Of a stretch of 64,000 nt of DNA, positions 9,060 to 20,502 are shown piece after piece. This DNA is from Acanthosepion lycidas. Taxonomy: Eukaryota > Mollusca > Cephalopoda > Sepiida > Sepiidae. Position 1 is the first letter of the stretch. Each line of letters opens with the position of its first letter. The translations under genes and the position numbers were made by a program. The DNA is taken from the NCBI GenBank assembly GCA_963932145.1, contig OZ010580.1, forward strand, positions 7,712,379-7,776,378, in the 5' to 3' direction. The notes under the pieces were generated by a model. The model was not told the DNA's origin, ran no database searches, and was given only the letters and a program-made list of their open reading frames with translations.

Positions 9060-9647
9060 GACGAGAAGAAGAAGAAGAAGAAGAAGAAGAAGAAGAAGAA
9101 GAAGAAGAAGAAGAAGAAGGAGAAGAAAGACGAGGAAAGAAGACTTGTAGATACGAGGAATAAAAAAAAAAGAAAAAATTGTAGAGAAATATTGTTTGGG
9201 GAAAATGAGGAGGACGGAGAAAGACAACTTTTGTGAGGAATTGGGAAATGAAAAATAAGAAAAATGAAGAACAATGAAGAAAATGAAAGAAAGAAAGGTA
9301 GAATCAGATATGAAAAGAAAAAAAAATCATGAAAAATAGGATGATGAAGAAGAAATAGGGGGATTTAAAGAAGAAGAAGAAGAAGAAGAAGACGATGGTG
9401 ATGATGATGATGATGATGATGATGAAGAAGAGGAAAAAGAAGAAAAGATGAAATAGGGGAAGATGAAGAAGAACAAAATGTTGGTGATGATGATGATGAA
9501 GAAGAAGAAGAAGAAGAAGCAGAAGAAGAAGAAGAAGAAGAAGAAGAAGAAAAAGAAGAAGAAAAGATGAAATAGGGGAAGATGAAGAAGAACAAAATGA
9601 TGGTGATGATGATGATGATGAAGAAGAAGAAGAAGAAGCAGAAGAAG

Positions 9648-9679
<32 letters not shown>

Positions 9680-9760
9680 GAAAAAGAAGAAGAAAAGATG
9701 AAATAGGGGAAGATGAAGAAGAACAAAATGATGGTGATGATGATGATGATGATGAAGAAG
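9060..9760. repeat. Purine-rich GAA/GAT compound satellite
   Basis: A (GAA)n run (9066-9126) is followed by a GAA/GAT/GGT array at 9370-9760. Within it a higher-order unit of about 120-130 nt, containing 'AGATGAAATAGGGGAAGATG', repeats three times (9445, 9568, 9697). The strand is almost free of pyrimidines other than T. Long Ser/Leu/Phe-rich frames on the minus strand are artefacts of this composition. Confidence 0.93.
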
Positions 9761-10235
9761 GCTGAACAATAATAATAAATATTTCAGAAAAAGGAGTAGC
9801 AAAACTAAAATATGGAAATGGGAAGACGAAAAAAGAAGAAAGGAAAGGGAAAAAAGCACAATGAAAGATGAAGGAAATAGTAAATAAAAGAAGAGGAGTT
9901 AGAAGAGGAGAAAATAAGACGCTGAAAGAAATTTAAGCGAAAAAGAAAAGGGTAGCGAAGAAAAAAGAAAAGAAATCGGGAACGAAAGAAAGACAGTTTG
10001 TCAGCAATGGAGAGATCCTGTTATGAAAGTTAGGAATCGGAATCTCCTCCTGTGAGTTTCTTTCCGTAAAATAAACGACTGATTCGAAACAGTATTGTTT
10101 ATGTTTAAAAACGACCATCGACGAAAAACACCCAAGATCGAAAGAAATAGAGTAACTTCTTTGTTAAACAGAAAAGTAGCTAAAAACATGATATGGACGT
10201 TTTGATTAATACGCATTATTCAACTGTATATTTTA
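9761..10235. other. Purine-rich to AT-rich spacer
   Basis: AG-rich up to about 9990, then unique AT-rich sequence. No recognised element or coding motif. Confidence 0.45.
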
Positions 10236-10239
10236 ATCA

Positions 10240-10400
10240 TTTCCTCCCAACCCAGCCGATAATGCCACTAAGAGGCAAGCGGTTACTAGAATTGAAAGAG
10301 AATGAGTAGATTTTAGAAGCTCAGTCCTAAACAGGAATCAACGGCAAAACTTCGATTCTTGTTCAAAAGACGGGGAAGGGAGAATTCGTTTTTTCCTTTC
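10240..10400 (-). mobile_element. LINE family A 3' tail fragment
   Basis: 'AATGCCACTAAGAGGCAAGCG' type sequence near 10261 is the reverse complement of the family A tail. The downstream 'ATTCTTGTTCAAAAGAC' also occurs at 43859-43873, so this is a shared 3' end subtype. Confidence 0.65.
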
Positions 10401-10611
10401 GTTATAGCATTTGCTTAAGTACAAAATTTCAGTTCCCCGAAATTAAAAAAGTCGCCAGGAATAGTCATTTACCGAAAAAGACAAAATATTTTGAGAGGCT
10501 GGCATTCTGAATTTATCTCGAAAGCAGAAAATAGTAGAAAAATGGCATATGTTGTTTGAAAAAGTCAATGTTAAAAATATATTTTATACTTTAAACCGAA
10601 TGATCATGTGG

Positions 10612-10617
<6 letters not shown>

Positions 10618-10662
<45 letters not shown>
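10618..10662. repeat. (TA)n microsatellite
   Basis: Pure TA next to the 'TAGGTAGCAATCC' end of the following element. Confidence 0.97.
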
Positions 10663-10664
<2 letters not shown>

Positions 10665-10975
10665 TAGCAATCCTTCTTTCATGCACATTTAACTGAATGC
10701 GACATTCAAGGTGCTTTGATTAAATTTTTTTATACAATATTAGATGCGATCTAATATTTTTTTCAGATGATAAATTGTATAAAAACTGTCTGAATGTTCT
10801 TTTTTTTCAAGCGCTTTCGGCTATACATTTAGCCATTTTCAAGGATGAACTATTTAAACTGTTAAATAAGAAAAGTTTGTTGCATGCATGTATTTATATA
10901 ATGTTTTCACTTTTCAAAACACGGTCAAGATATTGTGTCCATGTTCATAATTCATATTATTAAGTTATATTTTTT
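10663..10975 (-). mobile_element. Penelope-type 3' region fragment
   Basis: Shares with 47805-47970 the block 'GCGCTTTCGGCTATACATTT' followed by 'AGCCATTTTCAAGG', plus 'GTGTCCATGTTCATA'. On the minus strand it reads CTTGAAAATGGCT-loop-AGCCGAAAGCGC, a hairpin of the class seen at several retroelement 3' ends here. The left end 'TAGGTAGCAATCC' abuts (TA)n. Confidence 0.65.
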
Positions 10976-11084
10976 TGTTTTATTAGAAGGCTTTCATTAT
11001 TATTAGCCTTTTTGCATGTTGACAACACAAATATAATAGCATCATCTGCATGCAAAAAAGGGTAAAACATTCGGACATTTTTTA

Positions 11085-11340
11085 TATGATCTTTCATTTG
11101 AAAAGAAAAAAATCGACATCTTATTTTAACAGATACATTTACGAAAAATACACAAAAATGAAATACTAAAGAGTACATTGATTCACTAAAATTGCCATTG
11201 AATTCAACCACGGCCTCCAGACGACTTCGGAATCTCCTGCAACTCTTCTGGACGGTCTCCTTGATTAAGCTGGTGAATGCTGCCATAATCCTTGTTTTCA
11301 GTTCATCTTTTGTCTGTTTTCTACGAGATACAACATCCTT
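11085..11340 (-). pseudogene. Tc1/mariner-like transposase fragment
   Basis: The minus-strand frame 'MAAFTSLIKETVQKSCRRFR' then 'SRLEAVVEFNGNFSE' (about 11170-11286) matches the C-terminal end of IS630/Tc1/mariner-type transposases, which typically finish with a basic helix and 'EAVVEANGDFFE'. The rest of the frame downstream of 'NFSE' is unlike the family. Only about 40 residues survive, and no catalytic DDE residues lie in this piece. Confidence 0.65.
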
Positions 11341-11444
11341 TAGGGTTCTCCTATCGGTAATAGTTTAAAAACTACGAAAGACAAGTTTTTCTTTTCCTGA
11401 AGTATGTATACATTTTTCGGCTGACTACGCGCGCGAGCGTGCGG

Positions 11445-11445
<1 letters not shown>

Positions 11446-11512
<67 letters not shown>
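11446..11512. repeat. (CA)n(TA)n compound microsatellite
   Basis: CA repeats (11446-11473) run into TA repeats. Confidence 0.96.
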
Positions 11513-11516
<4 letters not shown>

Positions 11517-11589
11517 GTGTTTGTCGTTGCTTGGAAGTCTTCCATGTAAACAAAAACAGACTATATATTGCATATATATATGAAAATAT

Positions 11590-11808
11590 TGTAATGTAAT
11601 TGTCATCTTTGATAATGGCTTATGTAAGCCGAAAGCTTAGATTGGATTAATAAATATGTATCAATATTGTGATTTTTTTTCTTTGTTTAATGATAAAGTT
11701 ATTAAACTTATCAGACGATATGAAAAGAATTTACATAAAATAAATAGCCATCACTTGTCTATATTATTTAATGAAACATGCATCAATGAAAAAATGCTGC
11801 CTAAATAC

Positions 11809-11812
<4 letters not shown>
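11590..11812 (+). mobile_element. Penelope-type 3' end fragment
   Basis: Contains 'TTTGATAATGGC' (11610) -loop- 'GCCGAAAGCTTAG' (11629-11641), then 'TTTAATGAAACATGCATCAATG' type sequence and the end 'GCTGCCTAAATACAC'. The inverted counterpart is at 44450-44660. The end enters (TA)n(TG)n. Confidence 0.7.

Positions 11813-11900
<88 letters not shown>
11813..11900. repeat. (TA)n(TG)n compound microsatellite
   Basis: TA repeats followed by TG repeats at the 3' end of the preceding element. Confidence 0.97.
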
Positions 11901-11903
<3 letters not shown>

Positions 11904-12229
11904 CTGAAGAGACAACTAAAATTTCGGTGACTATGAGACTTCATGTGGGAAGTTAGTCAGTGTGTCCTGTGTTTTACTAGACATATGGTTCATGTCCACA
12001 ACAACTAAAGCTACCCGCCGTTAGTTTACGTTCATCAACCATATCTCGCACGTCACTTCTGGGTTTATTTTTTTCAGCATGTGTTTCCTGTAGGACTGGC
12101 AACAACACAGTTAGGTGGTCCTATTTGATAAACAACAGATGTCACAAGATCAGAGTCAGGAAAAGTTGGAGGAAATAAATTAAAATTAAACCATTAAAAT
12201 CATCCAACGGAACCGGAAATGGTAATTTT

Positions 12230-12720
12230 AAAGTCAAGGAGGAAATTAACAAAAAAAAAAAAAAAAAAAAAAAAGAAAATCAGACGCAAGAAATTCAACC
12301 TTTTTTAACAAATTGAAATTATTGCATTTATGACTTTACTTGATGAAGATGAACATTCACTATTATTAATTTTCATTATTGACTCGAAATACACGTGAAA
12401 ATATCACGCTTCTCCTATTTGAATTTTCTTATGGATTAATTTTGAAGTAAATGATTTCATAAACTCATAGTGATTTCTACGACAATAAAATAGCCTCAGA
12501 AATCCCCAAATTATATCGTCAAATATTTGATCTTAATATATTTAATAAAATATTGTTATAACATTCATACATATGAATGCTGTTTGTTATTTAAAGAAGC
12601 AAGAGAGTACAAATAAAAGGATTTGAAATTGAGAATTTTTTCTATTTGCCTGAAATAACTTTATGCACCTGAGTCGTTTTTAAACTTATCTGCCTTCCTT
12701 TCTTTTTTGTGTTGTTTCAT
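12230..12720. mobile_element. Leader of minisatellite-bearing repeat (copy 1)
   Basis: Matches 14250-14460: 'TCGTCAAATATTTGATCTTA' against 'TCGTTAAATATTTGAGCTTA', then 'GAGAGTACA..' and 'ATTTGAAATTGA'. A poly(A) run (12252-12274) lies inside. The element continues into the tandem units at 12721-13500. Confidence 0.6.
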
Positions 12721-13500
12721 TTTCTCACTGAAACCAAATAGCGTCTCTGATGTGTCTTTTCCATCTTTCCTCGCGATCAAAACCTAACAATCCATTATTT
12801 AGGAGGTATTGGTAGGAGACTTTAAACACTTATTTTATCGTTACTTTATCGTCTTTTTCATCTTTTCATTACACTATCAAAATGGAATAGTCCATTATTT
12901 ATGAGGTATTGACAAGAGACATTAAACACTTCTATCTTCTTTCCTTCCTTCCTTTCATTTTTCAATGAACCAAGTAATGTCTCTGATATTTTCTTTTCAG
13001 TCTTTCCATGCGAATAAAAAACGAAATAGTTCATTATTTATTAAGTACTAGCAAGAAACATTAAACATTTTTCTTTCTTTCTTTCTTTCTTTTTTTCTTT
13101 CTTTCTTTCTTTCTTTCTTTCACTCAAACGAAGTAGCATCTCTGATATGTCTTTTCCGTCTTTCCATGCGATGAAAACAGAATAGTCCATTATTTATGAA
13201 GTATTTTCAGGAGATATTGAGCACTTCTTTTTTTCTTCCTTTCTTGCTTTCTTTCTTTCTTTTGTTTTCTCATTGAAGTTAAGTATCCTCTCTGATATGC
13301 CTTTTACGTTTTACCACGCGATCCAAACAGATTAGTTAATCATTTAGGAGGTATTAGAAGGAGACGTGAAACACTTATATCTTCCTTCCTTCCTTTCACT
13401 TTGTCACTTAACCAAAGTAGCATCTCTGCTATGTCTTTTTCTGTCTTTCCATGCATTAAAAAGAAATAGTTCATTAATTATAAGCTATTGTTAAGGCGTA
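12721..13500. repeat. Six-unit ~100-160 bp minisatellite
   Basis: Each unit carries 'TCTCTGATNTGTCTTTTC', 'TCTTTCCATGCGAT', 'ATAGTCCATTATTTATGAGG' and 'GAGACATTAAACACTTC', then a TTTC/TTCC run of variable length. 'CCATTATTTA'-type cores fall near 12792, 12892, 13031, 13189, 13339 and 13472. Further single units sit at 14460-14600 and 62385-62520. Confidence 0.85.
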
Positions 13501-13720
13501 ACGTACGTTACGTGAAGAATATTCGCTATTGTTTTATCACATTTACTACGTCTTGAGAGATTTAGATGAAAAATATTCGTTATCATTATTTTATTATTAG
13601 CTTTTCCTGCATCTTCTCGCTAAGATTTAGATAAAGAATATTTCTTCGTATTATTTTATTCAGTATTAGATTTTATATTTAGAGGAATATTCCTTGCTAT
13701 TTTTTATAATTATTTTTATT
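13501..13720. repeat. Short AT-rich tandem units
   Basis: Three diverged units share 'GATTTAGATNAANAATATTC' and '..TTATTATTTTATT'. They begin near 13558, 13624 and 13675 and lie downstream of the minisatellite. Confidence 0.5.
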
Positions 13721-14249
13721 CCTTCTTTAAATGTGAGCCAATTTAGCAGTCAAACAAATGGTTTTGATCGTATACGAAGAAGAAGCCAGGTGGACGTACG
13801 GGATTAAATTAATCATTTTTCACCTCGGATGACGTTAATTCGTGTCACAGAGGTATGTAAAATCGTAGAAAGATGAATTTCGGTCGTTTCACGAGTAAAA
13901 ATTAGGGCAATAGAAATTGATTGTAAATCGAACCCCCCGTCATCGAACCAAAACAAATCAACCTCTTTGTTTATTGTTTGTTTACGAACGTTTTGAAAAG
14001 AAAAAAAAATCCTATTACTAGTAATTATGCACACATAGATTATGATATTCAAAATGATTTGTTCCGGTTTATAAATTCAATCATTCATGTTTTCTAACTT
14101 TTCCGTTTCTTTCTTCCTTTTTTTTTTCCTAAAACTAAACAGCCCTTTTCATGTATGTTCTCTTCCCGCTATTCGCGCAATAGAAAAAGGAATTGTCAAT
14201 TGTTTATCTGGGTTAATGACGTGCTGTAACGTTGACAAATCATAATTCT
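13721..14249. other. Spacer with one degraded minisatellite unit
   Basis: Mostly unassigned. 14090-14225 weakly resembles the unit at 12.7-13.5 kb: a pyrimidine run, then a CGCGAT-like block, then 'AATTGTCAATTGTTTATC'. The open frame at 13813-14052 has no known motif. Confidence 0.4.
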
Positions 14250-14600
14250 TAAGTTAATAAGAATAATTTGAATAAGTTCCCTGCGAGATCTGTGACAATA
14301 AATATCAGTAGATTTTCCCCTATTACATCGTTAAATATTTGAGCTTAACATATTTAACATCCCGAATAGGAATTCACGTTATTATACAATATAAATAAGA
14401 GGGTACACATGAAAACATTTGAAATTGACGTTTTCCTTTTCACTGAAGCAGAGGCTGAATATATTTCGCCTCCTCTTTCTTTCTTTCTTTCTTTCTTTCT
14501 TTTTCTCATTGATAACAAACGGTGTTTCTGATATATGTTTTCCGTTTTTTCTCGTGATCAAAAAGGAATAGTCCATTATATATATGAGATATTATCAGCG
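14250..14600. mobile_element. Minisatellite-bearing repeat (copy 2, single unit)
   Basis: The leader at 14290-14450 parallels 12480-12650. One minisatellite unit follows (14475-14600), including (TTTC)n and 'AATAGTCCATTA'. Confidence 0.65.
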
Positions 14601-14644
14601 CGCAATGTATGCGCTAAGTAATAAAGAAAGGGAAACGCATTGAT

Positions 14645-14790
14645 TGATTTATTCGTTTTCTACGGCTTACCAACCATTTGCAGGTTATCTAAAGCCATAT
14701 CATATTTCCAGATTCTTTTTTATTTAGATAATAATAGTCTAATGATACGTACCTTAATAATTAAGCCATAGAAGAAGAGAGAAGAGTTGG
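14645..14790 (-). mobile_element. 3' tail of 5S-tRNA SINE
   Basis: 'GCAGGTTATCTAAAGCCATA' and 'ATTAAGCCATAG' match the reverse complement of the SINE tail seen at 17340-17480. The matching head resumes near 15066 on the same strand, so about 275 bp (14791-15065) of unassigned DNA splits the copy. Confidence 0.65.
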
Positions 14791-15065
14791 ATGCTGCTCT
14801 TCCCTACTGCTGTGAAAATGAACTACTCCTACATATAGTACGGCCAGTAGCTACATTAGAGTAGGATTTGAGTAATATTTAATTGTTCAATTATTTCTGT
14901 TTTATATATAGTTATTTAATAAGCCTCTTGTTATGTGTTTTATCTAACTAGTCTTCTTTTCCTTTGTTACTCTCTCTAACTACGACCGTCCTAGTTCTGT
15001 TCCATCGATCCCTCACTAAGTGTAGCCTTCCTAATTCTCAGATATTTTGAGCAAAAACAAGTCAT

Positions 15066-15277
15066 ACTTTTCCCAACGATATTTTGTACGTAAGTCAATA
15101 TAACAAACCCGACTGAAATTGAAACTCTCAGAATAACAGTTCCGAGCATTTACCCATTAAACCACTAGCACGTCTCAAGCTAATAGAACCTGATATTACC
15201 GAACGGTCACCCATCCAGTTAGTGACTAGTCTAGACATTGCTTAACCGCAGTTTTTGAACGCGATCAAGACGTGAGC
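15066..15277 (-). mobile_element. 5S-tRNA chimeric SINE head
   Basis: On the minus strand, 15277-15177 contains 5S-like 'GGTTAAGCAATGTC' and 'ACTGGATGGGTGACCG'. The tRNA-like part follows (15176-15100) with 'GTGGTTTAATGGGTAAATGC', then 'GTCGGGTTTGTTATATTG'. Diverged from, but collinear with, the copy at 7.5 kb. Confidence 0.8.
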
Positions 15278-15319
15278 CGGAGGGATACGCTGAATTATAA
15301 TAAGAATAGTTTTACTTTT

Positions 15320-15600
15320 CCGATGAAGATATTTCATTATTGTCATTTGTTTATTAGTTCGACTGAAGCAACAGAAATGTTGTTCTACAGTAGGATGCTG
15401 AGGATGCCATGGACCGATTATATGAGCAACAACAAAGTTTTAGAGAAAATGGAAACAAAAAGGAAACTTATACTTAACATATAGAAGAGGTGCATAATGA
15501 AGAAAGAGGGTTTGGAAAATCTGTTAATTACAGGACAGATTAAAGGCAAGAGAGACAGAGGAAAACAACCTATAACATACTTACTTCACTGATTATATGC
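15320..15600 (+). pseudogene. LINE RT C-terminal remnant (family B)
   Basis: The frame at 15360-15484 reads 'TEATEMLFYSRMLRMPWTDY' followed by 'MSNNKVLEKME', the well-known '(L)EATEMWFYRRMLRI.W' block after the RT domain. Downstream pieces 'KKEGLENLLITGQIKGKRDR' and 'GKQPITYL' match the end of the same protein. It is truncated at the 5' end. Confidence 0.8.
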
Positions 15601-15904
15601 GTAATGAAACTCAAGACATCAGCAGTGTAACTAGAGGAGAGAAACCAATACTGTTTGTCGATGAAGATGTTGTTTCTGTTAGTCGAAACCTTTCTAGTTG
15701 AACATAGGCTCAAAAGTTTTCTGTTGGTACTAAGGAAGTTGATGGGGATATATTGTGACGGTGATGAGCGATCAAGGCCATTATTTAAACTAGGCATGCA
15801 CCCGAAACCTTTCATGGATTTGGGAAACGTTTCTCCTTCAGGAAGCGGTTAGCATTGCCAACATTGGGGATAGCTCTGGGCTTTTTATTAGATTTGCATT
15901 ATTA

Positions 15905-16522
15905 CTACCGGCTGTAACAGCAAAATTGTCCAAATCGTGTAACTGCAAAATTTTTCAATTGTTAAATTAAGCTTTGAACCGTTGTATCTTAGAAATGATT
16001 ACAGATATCTTACTGAAATTATCCGAGTTTTTTTTTTTATAAAACTAAAAAACTCTACTTTGGATAATAAGAATGTATTTAGATCTAAGTTGAAATGATG
16101 ATCAATCTTCCTGTTGTGATCTCCTGATCCAGATCTCCTCTTTACTGTTTCCACTTTTAAAAACTGGCTCACTGTTCTCTTGATGGTTATTAAATGGACT
16201 TTGAAGATGGAAGCCAGAGTATGAATATTGGTAGCATTACTGAAGGCCTGAATGATCCTTTTCCTTCTCATCATTGTTCAGTTGGAAAGACATAGTGGGG
16301 CTGACACAAAACGATTTTAATCTGTTCTCTTTATAACTCGATAAATTAAAGGGTTTTTCATTGATTCTTACGACAAATGGCGCCAAGATGGCTAAACGTC
16401 TTATCAAAAAAATTAGAAAAAAGAAACACAGTTTAGCGTTTTTTTTTTTGTTATATTAAACATTTTGCATGATGGACAATTATCCCATGCTGTTACACGA
16501 TTTGAACAATTCTGCCCTAACA
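15905..16522 (-). mobile_element. Deleted Tc1/mariner-like transposon
   Basis: Terminal inverted repeats: 'AATTGTCCAAATCGTGTAAC' (15924-15943) against 'GTTACACGATTTGAACAATT' (16491-16510), about 30 bp with a few mismatches. Inside, the minus-strand frame at about 16100-16274 reads 'RKRIIQAFSNATNIHTLASI' then 'FKVHLITIKRTVSQF' and 'KRRSGSGDHNRK'. This is the helix-turn-helix DNA-binding N-terminus and GRPR-like linker of Tc1/mariner transposases. The catalytic domain is missing, so it is a non-autonomous deletion derivative of about 0.6 kb. Confidence 0.75.
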
Positions 16523-16770
16523 TCTTTATTTAATCATCAGGATTCTTGCAACTTTTTATTGTTACGTTTTTATAGGAAACGTGTTAGCTTTATCATTTTA
16601 TTGTTAGTTTAATCTGTCTCATTCTGGCTTTTTAGATGAAACATTCTCATTATAGTTTCATTGTTACTATCAATCTTGTTGGTGTATTTAATACAATAAA
16701 TTTACTCTGACAATCATTCAACAATGTCATAATAAATAAATGCTGTACCGCCATCAATTAATTTTATTAG
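16523..16770. other. Unassigned AT-rich spacer
   Basis: No recognisable element. Confidence 0.4.
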
Positions 16771-17115
16771 TCAAATATAGCTGGAGCGAAAACTCCAATG
16801 TCGCCTCACAGGGATGGCAAAACACGGGGTGCAACAGTCTGATGATGGGTGAATTCTGAAGGTCCTTCTGTATTGGGAACTGGCGACCTCATTTTCCTTT
16901 CAAAAGTGATGTGAGGGCAATGGGCATGGAAGGACATCGCCAACGATCGCTCACGCTGGAGACGAACAGAAGAAAACAACACAACCCTCATCGGAGGGGT
17001 GCGTCTTCACGGACATTGGTTGCAATCGAGACTGTCACTCTTGTTTGGACCTGTACAACTATATGCTGCGCCGCCATCAGCAGTTGAGGCATAACTCTTT
17101 GTTCTTTTGAGACCA
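16771..17115 (+). pseudogene. LINE 3' end with CHS-type finger
   Basis: The plus frame contains 'WAWKDIANDRSRWRRTEEN' (near 16925-16980), then after a gap 'GCNRDCHSCLDLYNYMLRRH' (about 17020-17078). Both are typical of LINE C-termini, the second a Cys-Cys-His finger with R-to-C and G-to-D changes. A frame break lies between the blocks. Confidence 0.6.
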
Positions 17116-17157
17116 ACGGATGCCTCATATTATATATAGCATAATACGGCCACATCA

Positions 17158-17490
17158 GGTTGGAATGGCGCCTCCCGTACGATCATCGAAGTTAAGCAAC
17201 GTTCAGCCTGTTCTTTATCTATATAGGTGACCTCTTGGAAATACGAGGTGCTATAATGGTTAATGGCTCGGAATTTTTTTGGATTCGTTACATTCTCATA
17301 CGCGAAAAATCGTCTTGGAAAAGGTATGAATCCATCAATTTTGCCGCTAGCTATGGGTTAATTAGTAAGACTAAACCATTATTATCTCAAAAAAAAAAAA
17401 ATTAATACAATCTATAAATATTTTCTGGCTTTAAATAATCTGCAAAAGATTAACCGACCAAAGTAAGCGAATCAATCATTAAAAAAAGTA
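17158..17490 (+). mobile_element. 5S-tRNA SINE, tRNA part mostly lost
   Basis: 5S-like part: 'ATCATCGAAGTTAAGCAACG', 'AGGTGACCTCTTGGAAATAC', 'GAGGTGCTATAATGG'. The tRNA part is shortened to 'GGTTAATGGCTCGGAA'. The tail is complete: 'CTAGCTATGGGTTAATTAG', an A-rich run (17390-17401), then 'CTGGCTTTAAATAATCTGC'. Confidence 0.8.
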
Positions 17491-17780
17491 AAAAATTTAC
17501 AAAATGGATTAACATAACTATAGATTTGAATTCTCACCTTTTCGGGATATTAGCGTAGAAAGTACATCCGAAGATATGCCCACCAGGAAACGGGGTATCT
17601 AGCTTCAAATCATCCCCGCTGGATACAATCTAGTCAGTGTATGTTTGCGTCCACTGACCAATCGATCCGGACCTGGCATTGCGACTTCAATCACTTTCTC
17701 AGCGACATGCCGTGACTTCCATCTGCTTTTTCTATAAATATCACCATGCAAACTGGTTCTTGATGAGCTTTTTTTTCCTT
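17491..17780. other. Unassigned spacer
   Basis: 17670-17750 has LINE-like pieces: 'CTGGCATTGCGACTTCAATC' and 'TTTTTCTATAAATA' resemble the 'DLASRLQS..FYKYF' coding block, plus strand. The rest is unrecognised. Confidence 0.4.
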
Positions 17781-17784
17781 TTAA

Positions 17785-18290
17785 ATCATTTCACGTCAAG
17801 CAAGGGAATAATGTCGCTAAGTCGCTGAGGGTTACAAAAAAATGAAAGAGAATGAGAAGAAGAGGACTTAGAAAGTGAATAATAAAGAAACAGGGTTCAG
17901 GAAGATGGCGATTGACGTTGCATTTAAATTTTGGGATATTGTAGGGGAAACAAATCGGAATGGAGTTTCACAGATGAGAAGTGTGAGAAAAGAAACTGTT
18001 AGACTAGAAGTGGTGGTCACATCTAGATAGTTTGACAGCAAAACGGCGAGACCCAGGTGATTATTTAGTAGCACGTTTAAATTCATGTATTCGCGGCATC
18101 AGGGGAAAAGTTCATCAGAACAGTGGCCATGAAAATATTTGTAGAAAAGACAGTGGGAAGCCACGTCTTGTCGGAAGGAAAGTGTCTGAAAGAAGTCAAA
18201 ATCCCACTAGAAAGCAGTGGGTTACGGGTGCTGAAAGTAAAGGAGAATGGAAATATAGAAAATCGAAAGGACTGAGGGAATGATAAAAAA
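17785..18290 (-). pseudogene. LINE family A remnant, minus strand
   Basis: The tail 'AATCATTTCACGTCAAGCAA' (17784-) is followed on the minus strand by coding pieces. 17868-18086 reads '..PETLFRFVSPTISQN..' type sequence in the 'WNSLPIFC' region, and 18087-18180 covers the 'HEFKR' and 'FYKYFHGHC' region. Several stops. Confidence 0.7.
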
Positions 18291-18525
18291 AAAGAGCGGG
18301 TTCAAGAAAACAGAAGATAGCGATTGACGTTGCATTTACACTTTTGAAGATTGGAGTTATCAGGGAATCAAGGAAACGGAAGAGAAGTGCAAGAACAGAA
18401 ACTGTCAGAATAGAAGAAGCAGTCGCATCTAGCTAGCTGAACAGTAAAACGGTGAGACCTAACTGCCAATCTAGTAGAACGCTTACATTCATGTAGACTA
18501 GGCACCAGATTAAGCGACACTTTAT
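18291..18525 (-). pseudogene. LINE family A, adjacent second copy
   Basis: Repeats the layout of the preceding copy: 'GATTGACGTTGCATTTA' at 18322 parallels 17910, and 'AGAACGCTTACATTCATGTA' at 18477 parallels 18074. Likely a local tandem duplication. Confidence 0.65.
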
Positions 18526-19029
18526 AGTATCAACGAATAAAAACAAAGAGCAGAGTAGACGATATTTCCAGTAATTTTTGCTCAGTTAACGCGAGTCGCG
18601 CGTGATGTGCGTTCTTGTCACAGCGCGAAAAAATATAATATTGACTAAAAAGTGTATAAAACAATATAGACATCATAAAATCTCCTTTTTTTTCGAAAAT
18701 ACCCATACGTTTGGGCAGCACCTACAGAGATAATTGAATTACAGAAAGTAAAAAAAAATAATCTCCTTTTGAGATTAATCGGTTGAGGGAAAAAAAGAGG
18801 CAAATTTTAAAGATCTATAAACAACCCTCCAAAAAAAAAAAAAAAAAAAGAAAAAGAATTTGATTTATTTGAAGTGGTCGTCTTTTAATTGACACGAAAT
18901 CCTTGGCGAATTTCAAACTAGTATTTTTTGTATGATTAATCATGGGATATTTACGCAAATCGAAAAGAAAAGTTTCTTATGAGGCACTTTCTTTTGAAAA
19001 TTTAGTCTTTTATGAAAATAACAGTTTTA

Positions 19030-19033
<4 letters not shown>
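18526..19033. other. Unassigned AT-rich spacer
   Basis: Contains a short poly(A) tract near 18830-18850. No element recognised. Confidence 0.4.

Positions 19034-19102
<69 letters not shown>
19034..19102. repeat. (TA)n microsatellite
   Basis: About 69 nt of pure AT/TA. Confidence 0.97.
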
Positions 19103-19104
<2 letters not shown>

Positions 19105-19369
19105 TATATTTTTGCTTTTTTTTCTTAGATATTCTCGCTCAAATGCACAATATGAAATTATTTTTTTTAATTTTTATAGAACTGGCTTCTTATTTTTAAA
19201 CATATCTTAACAGGCGTTTAAAGTACGTTCTTTTCATTTGAAAAGAAAACAAAATGAAATGTTACACAGCACACTTTATATAAATACTTAAAAACGATTA
19301 GTTTTCATTTAATATGCTCATGTAATTTTAGATTATTTTTTTAACAGACTGCATAGATTCAAATGATTA

Positions 19370-19608
19370 CCTATCTATCTACGTCGATTCATATCTATCT
19401 ATTTTAGTCTTTTTATATGACTTTCTGTTCATATTTATTTACGTTTGTTGAGTCACTGTCTATTTATATCTACCTATCGCAGCCCGTTTCTGTTAATCTA
19501 TCTATCTATCTATCTATCTATTCTATTCTATTCTATCAATCCAGTTCATATCTGCCTATCCAATTTTGTCCATATCTATCTATCTATCTATCTATCTATC
19601 AGTGTTCA

Positions 19609-19644
<36 letters not shown>

Positions 19645-19675
19645 AGTGTTCGTATCTATCTAAATATCTATCTCG
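19370..19675. repeat. (ATCT)n array
   Basis: ATCT repeats, broken by 'CAGTGTTCATATCTATC' (near 19600 and 19645) and related 'CAGTTCATATCTGCC'. These are the inverse of the spacer in the GATA array at 7.7 kb. Confidence 0.94.
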
Positions 19676-19959
19676 GCATGTTTACATGACATTTTGTTCA
19701 TTTACAGCTTGAGCATGTATAAATATGTTAATTTATTTAACACTGACAGGTTATTCATACTCTGTATATCTATATTTCTCTGTATGTCTGTTTATATAAC
19801 ATTCTGTTTTTATTTATCTAGGCTTGTCTAAATAAATTTCGTCTGTACAAATCGGATTAACACTGACGTGTCATTCATAACTATCTGTTTAAAACTACTT
19901 TATCTATGCCATTCACCTTAGTTTTCTTACATCTGTCTCTCTCTGACCCCTACTATATT

Positions 19960-20022
<63 letters not shown>

Positions 20023-20430
20023 GAGGGAAGTAAGTAATTCTAAAAGGAATTCACCCGAAAATTGACAGCGAAAATGGTAGAGTGCACTATGGCACACATC
20101 ATACTGGCTGAACTAAATTTTTTAAACTGAATTCCGGTAAAGAAGAGACCAACCATAACTTTAAGTTTCATGGGATCGGTTCGACGTTGGCTCTTTTGTT
20201 CCACTTAAACTGGTGCCATTTTTCTCACACTGGAAAACCATTTCCGGTGATTTTTTCTTTCTTGGCATATTTTCCCATCTTGTCCGATTGGGCTACCCTT
20301 TCCCCAGTCAAGTTAGGTCGGTGTTTTTACCGACTATAAACATTACCATCTTGAACACGCCTGTGTGAATAAAGGTGCCTATGACAGACACAGACAGCCT
20401 GAAGATTGCGCACTAGGCAATCTTTAGGTG
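19676..20430. other. Unassigned sequence around a (TA)n tract
   Basis: (TA)n at 19965-20019. 20325-20430 carries 'CAGCCTGAAGATTGCG' and 'CAATCTTTAGGTGG', a small inverted pair resembling the element F hairpin at 21.6 kb. Nothing else recognised. Confidence 0.45.
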
Positions 20431-20431
20431 G

Positions 20432-20436
<5 letters not shown>

Positions 20437-20502
<66 letters not shown>

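Noticed and set aside
9304..9859. Long Ser/Leu/Phe-rich frames on the minus strand
   Set aside because: They are translations of the GAA/GAT satellite and overlap each other in different frames.
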